Below are positions 1-4,533 of a stretch of DNA of 6,261 nt, one piece after another. This stretch comes from Alphaproteobacteria bacterium (GTDB lineage: Bacteria; Pseudomonadota; Alphaproteobacteria; JABAAW01). Location: assembly GCA_014238625.1 (NCBI GenBank), contig JABAAS010000071.1, positions 1 to 6,261 of the forward strand. Direction: 5' to 3'. How positions within the stretch are numbered: position 1 is the first letter of the stretch; the number at the start of each line of letters is the position of its first letter. Made by a program: the position numbers and the translations under genes. The notes beneath the pieces were generated by a model that was given only the letters and a program-made list of their open reading frames with translations, did not search any database and was not told where the DNA came from.

Positions 1-419
1 ATTCCCACTGTTACGATGACTCCTGCGAATCCGACTAGCACACCGCAGGCTTTAGCTTTGTTCATTTTTTCGTCTCGAAATAGTATTGAGGCGAACACGA
101 CTCCGAAAATAGCAGTAGTAGCATTTAGTATAGCTGCCAAGCTAGAATCGACTTGCTGCTGCCCCCAGGATATCAGAGTAAATGGCAAGGATGTTACGAA
201 CAGCCCGGCGCATAGCATTCCGAACGCTAATCTCAAGTTTTTTGGTATTTCTATGCCTTTCCACCAGACGATTCCCCATAGCAAAATAGTTCCGATGAAG
301 ATTCTCAAGAACGCTATTGCTGCGGGAGAGAAGTCTTCCAGAGCAATTTCGATCATCAAGAAGGAGCTTCCCCAACAAGAGCTCAGACCTATCAACAAGA
401 GCCAACTACGCAAATTCAT
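1..419 (-). CDS. EamA/DMT-family transporter, N-terminal half (3' end cut by window)
   Basis: This is the 5' part of an inner-membrane drug/metabolite transporter of the EamA family; 139 residues are visible and the gene runs off the left edge. The start is ATG at 419-417, read on the minus strand. The visible part matches the first of the two EamA repeats: WGSSF at residues 16-20 in the first helix, helices at roughly 6-24, 33-52, 64-82, 91-112 and 123-139, and a typical repeat end with an FRDE loop (114-117) followed by a glycine-rich helix (GVLVGFAGVIVTVG, 126-139). The family exports or imports small metabolites, but the substrate cannot be read from sequence. The Shine-Dalgarno sequence is weak (AAGAGAAATTTA before ATG). 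It is divergent from the methyltransferase gene. The family call is firm; the transported compound is unknown. Confidence 0.88.
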   Translation of the reverse strand, partial: MNLRSWLLLIGLSSCWGSSFLMIEIALEDFSPAAIAFLRIFIGTILLWGIVWWKGIEIPKNLRLAFGMLCAGLFVTSLPFTLISWGQQQVDSSLAAILNATTAIFGVVFASILFRDEKMNKAKACGVLVGFAGVIVTVG

Positions 420-457
420 TAAATTTCTCTTTTTTAAAAAACTATCTTAATTTTCCC

Positions 458-477
458 ATGCTAGCATATAACTAGCA
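458..477. promoter_or_regulatory. possible operator: palindrome plus CTAGCA repeat
   Basis: A perfect 10-bp palindrome, ATGCTAGCAT, lies at 458-467. Its CTAGCA half (461-466) recurs at 472-477, exactly 11 bp on, about one helical turn. The site overlaps the candidate -10 of the transporter promoter and lies just upstream of the candidate -35 of the methyltransferase promoter, a position suited to a repressor. No regulator is encoded in the window, so binding is inference. Confidence 0.3.
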
Positions 478-490
478 GCTTGATTGACAA
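463..490 (-). promoter_or_regulatory. candidate sigma70-like promoter for the EamA gene
   Basis: On the minus strand, TTGTCA (490-485) is followed after 16 bp by TATGCT (468-463), about 45 bp before the transporter start codon. The -35 box shares its bases with the TTGACA of the plus-strand candidate, so the two would be mutually exclusive or co-regulated. The -10 is a poor match (4 of 6), so this is a tentative call. Confidence 0.25.
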
Positions 491-510
491 TATCTATGAT
501 TCACTAAATT
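484..510 (+). promoter_or_regulatory. candidate sigma70-like promoter for the methyltransferase gene
   Basis: A consensus -35 box, TTGACA (484-489), is followed after 15 bp by TAAATT (505-510, 4 of 6 to TATAAT). Spacing is shorter than the ideal 17 bp. Transcription would begin near 517 and give a leader of about 23 nt carrying GGAG at 528-531 before the ATG at 540. This agrees with the downstream start codon of the methyltransferase gene and disfavours the TTG at 480. Confidence 0.4.
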
Positions 511-539
511 TAGTTAGGACAAACTTTGGAGCAATAGAC

Positions 540-1316
540 ATGCTTTACATAGCTTTTTTACGCTTTTTACATAACCGCATTTTATTGAGCAACTCCCGTA
601 TCACGGAACGACTATGGGTTTGGGGGAAGCAACCTTTTATCACCAACCGCGCGTCTGGTAAGAGAGGTATTGTATTTTTTTTATCTCGTCCTTTACGCCA
701 TGTTGTTCGTTTGATCAGCACCTTTGTTTTTAAGGAGGTTTGCAAGCATAGCGAGGAGATATCGAGAGGTCGTCTTGAGCCGCACTTAGGAGGTCACTTT
801 GGCAAGACTACATTAGACGAGGGCTCGTTGCTTTTTCTCAAGGCTCAGTTTTCAGTAAAGACGATGATCGATGTCGGCTGCGGTCCTGGCGGTCAAGTTG
901 AGCTTGCGCGTCACCATGGCATTGATGCGATCGGAGTTGATGGCGACTACACGCTTAAACTAGATAAGCCATACTTTTTTTTGCACGACTTCACGAAGGG
1001 TAATTTTCCCTGCGAGCGTAGCTTTGACCTAGCTTGGTGCGTTGAGTTTCTTGAGCATGTTGAGGAGCGGTATCTACCTTTTTTTATGGACACCTTACAA
1101 AAGGCGAGGATTGTTGCCTGCACTTCTGCCCCTCCTGGTTGCGTTGGTCATCACCATGTTAATTGCCGTGAGCAAACTTATTGGATTGAGGTTTTTGCGA
1201 AGTATGGCTTTGCGTTCGATGAAGTAAACACGGCGAGTATTAAGGAACATAGCTCGATGCGCGGTGAGTTCATGCAGGATACGGGCATGATTTTTGTTAG
1301 GGAGAGAACAACATAG
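540..1316 (+). CDS. class I SAM-dependent methyltransferase
   Basis: The protein (258 residues) has a Rossmann-fold methyltransferase core. Motif I is DVGCGPGG at residues 111-118. An acidic residue in IGVDGD (131-136) sits where the SAM ribose hydroxyls are bound. The segment DLAWCVEFLEHVEE (163-176) is the usual strand-4/helix-D region. A later stretch, PPGCVGHHHVNCREQTYW (198-215), resembles Methyltransf_23-like enzymes in which HHHVN precedes a C-terminal WIEVF..YGF segment. The first 90 or so residues are basic and have no recognised domain. The start was chosen at ATG 540 because GGAG (528-531) lies 8 nt upstream; an in-frame TTG at 480 would add 20 residues but lacks a clear Shine-Dalgarno sequence and precedes the candidate promoter. 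The methyl acceptor is unknown; a sugar or lipid-linked target is possible but unproven. The DUF2306 gene follows at 13 nt. Confidence 0.85.
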   Translation: MLYIAFLRFLHNRILLSNSRITERLWVWGKQPFITNRASGKRGIVFFLSRPLRHVVRLISTFVFKEVCKHSEEISRGRLEPHLGGHFGKTTLDEGSLLFLKAQFSVKTMIDVGCGPGGQVELARHHGIDAIGVDGDYTLKLDKPYFFLHDFTKGNFPCERSFDLAWCVEFLEHVEERYLPFFMDTLQKARIVACTSAPPGCVGHHHVNCREQTYWIEVFAKYGFAFDEVNTASIKEHSSMRGEFMQDTGMIFVRERTT

Positions 1317-1329
1317 TTACGATGTGGCG

Positions 1330-1740
1330 ATGTCGATAGAGCCACTTACCAGCGCGAGCCTGCCAATAGCCGAGCATGCCTTTGCGGCTTTAGCGGCACT
1401 ACTCATTGGTGCTATGCAGCTTATTTTAGCGAGAGGCGGCTTTGCGGGAACTTTTGCGCATAAGGTTTTGGGTTATGTTTGGGTAATTTTGCTTCTGTTT
1501 GTTGCTACGAGTGGCTTTTTTATCCACGAGTTAAGAACTTTTGTTCTCTTTAGCCCCATCCATTTAGTATCGATTTTCACAATATTTCTACTGCTACGAG
1601 CGGTTATCTTTGCCCGCCAAGGCAATATCCGCGCGCATAAGAGGGCTATGACTTTGCTTTATTTTCTGGCTCTTGTTGCGACGAGCCTATTCACATTGCT
1701 ACCTGGCAGAATAATGCACGAGGTCATATTTGGCAGTTAG
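1330..1740 (+). CDS. DUF2306-type four-helix membrane protein
   Basis: This is a 136-residue integral membrane protein of the DUF2306 type, which has no established function. Four hydrophobic segments are visible at roughly residues 14-34, 46-64, 73-93 and 105-125. Family-like features are a His in helix 1 (H16), the AHKVLGYVWV segment (43-52), SGFFIHE (61-67), SPIHLVS (75-81), the IRAHKRAM loop (100-107) and LPGR near the end (124-127). Several histidines lie at or near membrane segments, so metal or heme binding is conceivable but not shown. The start is uncertain: ATG 1330 gives the usual family length but has a weak ribosome site, GTG 1324 is in frame, and TTG 1294 would overlap the methyltransferase gene by 23 bp. 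The close spacing suggests co-transcription with the methyltransferase gene. It is convergent with surf1, 22 bp apart, and I see no clear terminator between them. Confidence 0.72.
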   Translation: MSIEPLTSASLPIAEHAFAALAALLIGAMQLILARGGFAGTFAHKVLGYVWVILLLFVATSGFFIHELRTFVLFSPIHLVSIFTIFLLLRAVIFARQGNIRAHKRAMTLLYFLALVATSLFTLLPGRIMHEVIFGS

Positions 1741-1762
1741 GCTTCTGCTAGTTAAATTTGTG

Positions 1763-2593
1763 CTAAGTTTTGTTTTTTAGGACTTTGCTTTTGCTATCAG
1801 ACTTCTGTTGCGATATTTCGGTGTTTGCTATGAGAAAGATAACTAATAATGAGAGGCTAAGCAGGAACCAAGTTGCGGCGTATGATGCGTGAGCGTTGCG
1901 AACAGACTTCTTCCACTGCCTTGCTTGCGGAGATTCTTGTTGAGATTCTTGCGGAGACTCGCCCTGAAGATTTTCATCTGGATTTTTATCGGCAATAACC
2001 ACCCACCGAGTTTCAATTTTTGTGCTGGTATTTTCCACCGCACCACCACTCGAGTAGTTAGCTGAACCACTAGCGATGGATTCCGCGATTGCTTGCAAGT
2101 CTTCTCGGTACCATAGTTTTTTTTCTGGCTGGTCGCTTGGCATTAGCCATCGAGGAGCCCGCCTTGGCATATGTAATAACCCCTCGACAACCGCTTCGCC
2201 TTTGTTAGTTTTCTCAAACTCGACTGCGCTATCCTGCTGTTCAAAACTTATCCACCCACGATTGACGAGCAGCACCCCTGCCTGCTCGTTTAGTATCAAG
2301 GGAGTTAAGACATGCCAACCTGGGCGCCCGTCGACATGCCTTCGTAGCAAGAGTTGCTGATTGGCAAAATCGAACTTTCCGACCAGCCGCACGCGGGTAA
2401 AGGCGTCATTTGCACCAAACTTGTTTTTCTGGCTTATATAATCGACTGCTTTTAGCTCTGCGCGCGCCTCGAGCTGCGCGAGTAACTTATTTTTCCACTC
2501 CAAGCGTGCTAGCTGCCAAAAACCCAAGATCAGCAATATAGCAAAGAGGCAGAGAACAGCGATAGATACGAGCCACCTAGCGCGAAACCGCAT
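1763..2593 (-). CDS. surf1: SURF1 family cytochrome oxidase assembly protein
   Basis: SURF1 (Shy1) proteins are inner-membrane factors that help place heme a/a3 in subunit I of aa3 oxidase. This 276-residue protein has the family layout: an N-terminal membrane helix (about 8-27) ending in GFWQLARLEWKN (24-35), a large periplasmic domain with LLLRRHVDGRPGWHVLTPL (81-99) and VLLVNRGWI (107-115), and a C-terminal helix (about 240-257) preceded by NAHASYAATWF (233-243), matching the conserved N-x-H-x-x-Y-A-x-T-W signature. It is somewhat long for the family. Extra length comes from a low-complexity Ser/Gly/Asn region (172-190) and a Q/E/S/P-rich segment (209-223) with the tetrapeptide repeat ESPQ-ESQQ-ESPQ. 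The final Lys/Ser-rich tail is unremarkable. No Shine-Dalgarno sequence is evident, and the start codon lies in the loop of a strong inverted repeat. It is the last visible gene of the oxidase operon. Confidence 0.93.
   Translation of the reverse strand: MRFRARWLVSIAVLCLFAILLILGFWQLARLEWKNKLLAQLEARAELKAVDYISQKNKFGANDAFTRVRLVGKFDFANQQLLLRRHVDGRPGWHVLTPLILNEQAGVLLVNRGWISFEQQDSAVEFEKTNKGEAVVEGLLHMPRRAPRWLMPSDQPEKKLWYREDLQAIAESIASGSANYSSGGAVENTSTKIETRWVVIADKNPDENLQGESPQESQQESPQARQWKKSVRNAHASYAATWFLLSLSLLVIFLIANTEISQQKSDSKSKVLKNKT
1930..1965. repeat. 12-bp tandem repeat, three units, inside surf1
   Basis: Units at 1930-1941, 1942-1953 and 1954-1965 begin GAGATTCTTG, GAGATTCTTG and GAGACTCGCC on the plus strand. 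The first two share 10 of 12 bases and the third is diverged. The period equals four codons, so the repeat adds ESPQ-type tetrapeptides to SURF1 (residues 212-223) without shifting the frame. It looks like replication-slippage growth in a tolerant linker before the C-terminal helix. Confidence 0.8.
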
Positions 2594-2606
2594 TTTTAGT
2601 TTCGCG
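2581..2606 (-). promoter_or_regulatory. inverted repeat enclosing the surf1 start codon
   Basis: CGCGAAAC (2581-2588) and GTTTCGCG (2599-2606) form a perfect 8-bp inverted repeat with a 10-base loop that contains the surf1 start codon (2591-2593). In the mRNA this would be a GC-containing hairpin exposing AUG in its loop while pairing bases just upstream of it. It could regulate translation initiation, or be a DNA palindrome bound by a protein. The sequence is certain; the function is inference. Confidence 0.5.
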
Positions 2607-2669
2607 ATGTTGCAATCGAGTTTTATTTCTCGCGTTTTTATTTTTGAGTCCGCCCTTTTTTATTTTTAC

Positions 2670-2692
2670 AACGCTCCGTCTTTTCGAGCGTT
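2670..2692 (-). promoter_or_regulatory. hairpin directly after the coxC stop codon
   Basis: AACGCTC (2670-2676) and GAGCGTT (2686-2692) form a perfect 7-bp stem with a 9-base loop, starting one base after the coxC stop codon in the direction of transcription. The downstream sequence is A-rich, not T-rich, so this is not a classical intrinsic terminator for the operon. It may mark an mRNA 3' end or processing site between coxC and surf1. The rest of the 100-bp gap is AT-rich, with no open frame I can support. Confidence 0.4.
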
Positions 2693-2693
2693 C

Positions 2694-3518
2694 TCACGCC
2701 CCCCACCAATATACGCAAACGAATAGGAACAACCAAACGGCATCGACGAACTGCCAATACCAGGCTGCTGCCTCGAAGCCAAAATGTTGTCTCGGATTGA
2801 AATCGCCGTGCATTGCGCGATATAGACATACGATCAAGAAGATAGTGCCTATGATTACATGCAAGCCGTGAAAGCCAGTAGCCATGTAGAACGTCGAGCC
2901 ATAGATTCCATCTTTCAAACTAAAAGCTGCGTGCGCATACTCGTATGCTTGTAGGGCGGTGAAGAGTATGCCTAAGACGATTGCCAGAGCCAACCCCTTG
3001 ATGAGCCCTGCGCGATCTTTCTGCATTAGCGCGTAATGCGCCCATGTTACTGCGGTGCCTGATAGCAAGAGAACGACGGTGTTGGTGAAAGGCAGACTAA
3101 AGGGATCGAAAGTCTGTATATCGGTTGGTGGCCAAACCCCGCCTATTGCTTCAGTTGGAAAGAGGGATGCGTTGAAGAAAGCCCAAAAGAAAGCTACGAA
3201 GAACATCACTTCCGAGAATATAAACAGCACCATTCCGTATCTTAGCCCGAGCTGAACGATTGGCTTATGATCTCCTTTATGCGCTTCTGCGATAACATCG
3301 CGCCACCATAGGAACATAGTCAACAGTACAAGCCCGAGTCCTGGCACTATGGACCAAGTACCGATAGCGGCGAAAGTTTCTGTCATGCTTTCACCGAATA
3401 GCGATGGATGCAGGTATAGAACGAATCCCAGCATCATGAGGAATGCGGCGACAGCACCCAGTACTGGCCAAGGACTAGGTTCTACGAGATGGTAATCGTG
3501 CGATGGAGAAGACTGCAT
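2694..3518 (-). CDS. ctaE: cytochrome c oxidase subunit III (aa3-type)
   Basis: Subunit III of the aa3 oxidase (also called coxC) is a seven-helix inner-membrane protein that stabilises the core and its D-pathway proton uptake. The 274 residues cover the full family length. The N-terminus, DYHLVEPSPWP (8-18), is the usual start of the fold. Other marks are WWRD (71-74), the helix GMVLFIFSEVMFFVAFFWAFF (95-115) with the conserved membrane Glu103, the GGVWPP loop (126-131), TGFHGLHVIIG (214-224), and the C-terminal HFGFEAAAWYWQFVDAVW block (245-262) ending in VYWWG. Nothing essential appears missing. The start is the ATG at 3518-3516; its ribosome site is weak. A 160-bp gap separates it from ctaG and a hairpin follows its stop codon. 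In many alphaproteobacteria a DUF983 gene sits between this gene and surf1; it is absent here. Confidence 0.97.
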   Translation of the reverse strand: MQSSPSHDYHLVEPSPWPVLGAVAAFLMMLGFVLYLHPSLFGESMTETFAAIGTWSIVPGLGLVLLTMFLWWRDVIAEAHKGDHKPIVQLGLRYGMVLFIFSEVMFFVAFFWAFFNASLFPTEAIGGVWPPTDIQTFDPFSLPFTNTVVLLLSGTAVTWAHYALMQKDRAGLIKGLALAIVLGILFTALQAYEYAHAAFSLKDGIYGSTFYMATGFHGLHVIIGTIFLIVCLYRAMHGDFNPRQHFGFEAAAWYWQFVDAVWLFLFVCVYWWGA

Positions 3519-3584
3519 ATATTTAAACTCGACAAGATTTTCAAAAACATTATTCGGAGCATTCCCCCAAAGTATTGAACAAGA

Positions 3585-3601
3585 GAGAACGCTCGTCTTT
3601 G
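3585..3601. repeat. copy of the coxC 3'-hairpin sequence upstream of coxC
   Basis: GAGAACGCTCG at 3585-3595 is the exact reverse complement of CGAGCGTTCTC at 2685-2695, so an 11-bp inverted pair brackets coxC. In addition, AACGCTCGTCTTTGCGA (3588 onward) resembles AACGCTCCGTCTTTTCGA at 2670-2687 in direct orientation. The rest of the 160-bp intergenic region (3519-3678) is AT-rich and holds no gene I can support. Confidence 0.45.
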
Positions 3602-3648
3602 CGACTTTATTTTACACGAATTTATTTTCAAAAAAAAGCTATCCCTAT

Positions 3649-3680
3649 CGCTATTTCTGCCGCTATTTCCGCCTATTTCT
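3649..3680. repeat. 12-bp tandem repeat between ctaG and coxC
   Basis: CGCTATTTCTGC (3649-3660) is followed by CGCTATTTCCGC (3661-3672), 11 of 12 identical, and then a partial unit CTATTTCT (3673-3680). The partial unit reaches into the ctaG stop codon (TAG, read at 3681-3679). It lies in the leader of coxC if transcription continues from ctaG. No function is evident. Confidence 0.75.
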
Positions 3681-4251
3681 AATCGCTGTGAGGAAAGAAG
3701 CTGTATGAGAGTGTTATAGTATCGAAGGTTCCCCACTCTTCGTGCTCGCGTATTGCTGGATCGAGGAAGAATAATACTTTCATCTCGACTTGTTGTTGTG
3801 GCTGCAATTGCTGCTCGACGAAGCAGAAGCATTGTATTTTATGAAAGAATGCGCCGGTTTTTGTAGGCGTTACGTTGTAAGTAGCGACTCCTTTGAGTGT
3901 TTTTTCGGACAGATTTTTAGCGATATATTTTGTTTCATAAACTTCTCCCAGCTGCACCTCCATCTCGATTTGCGCAGGAGCGAACTTCCAATCTAGCCCT
4001 GCGTTTACATTAGCGTCGAATCGCACGCGAATTTTTTGTTGCGAGTCGGCTATTTTTTTAATTTTTTGCTCTACTTCGAGACCATCTATAGCTTTCTGCG
4101 TGCGCCCGCCAAAACCTGTAGCACGACAAAAGAGATCGTATAGGGGAACGGACGCAAAACTTAGAGCTATCATTGCGCTACATAAGAGGCATAGAAATAA
4201 CGCGAGACGATAGTTTCGCTGCTTTGCTGTTCTAACTTTTTTTTGTTTCAC
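3679..4251 (-). CDS. ctaG: cytochrome c oxidase assembly protein CtaG/Cox11 (copper delivery to CuB)
   Basis: Cox11/CtaG proteins are membrane-anchored copper chaperones that load the CuB centre of oxidase subunit I on the periplasmic side. With the start used here the protein has 190 residues: a short basic N-terminus, one membrane helix (about 14-35), ASVPLYDLFCRATGFGG (33-49) with conserved Cys42, an immunoglobulin-like periplasmic domain, and the copper-binding CFCF motif (Cys141 and Cys143). PTKTGAFFHKIQ before that motif and FFLDP after it are also family hallmarks. The QQLQPQQQ stretch (147-154) is more Gln-rich than usual. GTG 4251 was preferred because AAGG lies 6 nt upstream and the basic start KQKK fits the family. 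The in-frame ATG at 4278 would add nine hydrophobic residues and has no visible Shine-Dalgarno sequence. It follows the CoxF-like gene closely. Confidence 0.94.
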   Translation of the reverse strand: MKQKKVRTAKQRNYRLALFLCLLCSAMIALSFASVPLYDLFCRATGFGGRTQKAIDGLEVEQKIKKIADSQQKIRVRFDANVNAGLDWKFAPAQIEMEVQLGEVYETKYIAKNLSEKTLKGVATYNVTPTKTGAFFHKIQCFCFVEQQLQPQQQVEMKVLFFLDPAIREHEEWGTFDTITLSYSFFPHSD

Positions 4252-4292
4252 GATAAGCCTTAAGAGCGTCAAGAGCATTCATAAGACAAGCT

Positions 4293-4517
4293 CTAGAGTC
4301 GTTTCAAAATAGCCAGCAGATAGAACAAAGCGACGCTTGCGAGCAAGAGTAGCAAGAGCACTCTATTTTTGCGCCGCCTGTTATTCTGCCGCTCGCGCGT
4401 AGAATCGTGAGTGGAATCGATCTGCCTCCCCCTGCCAGCACTTTTGAGCTGAGTTTTCCGAGCTTTAGCAACGACTTTAGCGTTAGTTTTTTTCATATTC
4501 AGCATAGCTTTCAGCAT
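4293..4517 (-). CDS. small single-span membrane protein, CoxF-like
   Basis: This 74-residue protein has a strongly basic, hydrophilic N-terminal half (many Lys, Arg and Gln) and one C-terminal membrane helix (about 53-71) beginning with six leucines, flanked by RRRKNR and KRL. Charge distribution suggests an N-in orientation. Alphaproteobacterial oxidase operons commonly carry a short protein of this design, often called CoxF, between ctaB and ctaG, with a basic stretch just before a helix that ends in an F-Y/F-x-L-like segment. Position and architecture support that assignment, but the sequence is too short and biased to prove homology by eye. The start is ambiguous: in-frame ATGs lie at 4517, 4505 and 4496 and none has a good ribosome site. 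Only 5 nt separate it from ctaB, so translational coupling is likely. Its role in oxidase assembly is not established. Confidence 0.75.
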   Translation of the reverse strand: MLKAMLNMKKTNAKVVAKARKTQLKSAGRGRQIDSTHDSTRERQNNRRRKNRVLLLLLLASVALFYLLAILKRL

Positions 4518-4533
4518 AGTTTTCAGAAAGGTA
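4498..4533. repeat. 12-bp tandem repeat at the ctaB/CoxF-like junction
   Basis: TTCAGCATAGCT (4498-4509) and TTCAGCATAGTT (4510-4521) match at 11 of 12 bases, and a third unit beginning TTCAG (4522-4533) contains the ctaB stop codon (4523-4525). On the minus strand the repeat gives ATG-CTG-AA twice, so it supplies two of the three in-frame candidate start codons of the downstream gene. The frame is preserved because the period is four codons. Confidence 0.75.

Noticed and set aside
16..450. 144-residue open frame on the plus strand
   Set aside because: It lies antisense to the EamA transporter, whose minus-strand translation has clear family motifs; the plus-strand product shows no recognisable domain.
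480..539. Upstream TTG start for the methyltransferase
   Set aside because: It lacks a clear ribosome site and lies upstream of the candidate promoter, whereas ATG 540 has GGAG at 8 nt.
2638..2829. 63-residue minus-strand frame after coxC, considered as a DUF983 remnant
   Set aside because: It is mostly the coxC 3' end in another frame, and it has no cysteine-rich start or paired helices expected of DUF983.
3516..3544. TTGAAA-17 bp-TATATG promoter match before coxC
   Set aside because: The -10 box would overlap the coxC start codon, so the transcript would begin inside the gene.
3618..3660. Possible terminator after ctaG (eight T residues on the minus strand)
   Set aside because: No stable stem precedes the T run; only a three-base pairing is available.
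3482..3832. 116-residue open frame on the minus strand across the ctaG-coxC gap
   Set aside because: It overlaps the 3' end of ctaG and the 5' end of coxC in another frame and has no domain-like features; the composition looks like a shadow frame plus AT-rich spacer.
4339..4360. 9-bp repeat AGCAAGAGT/AGCAAGAGC
   Set aside because: It encodes the poly-leucine part of the CoxF-like membrane helix and is explained by codon use.
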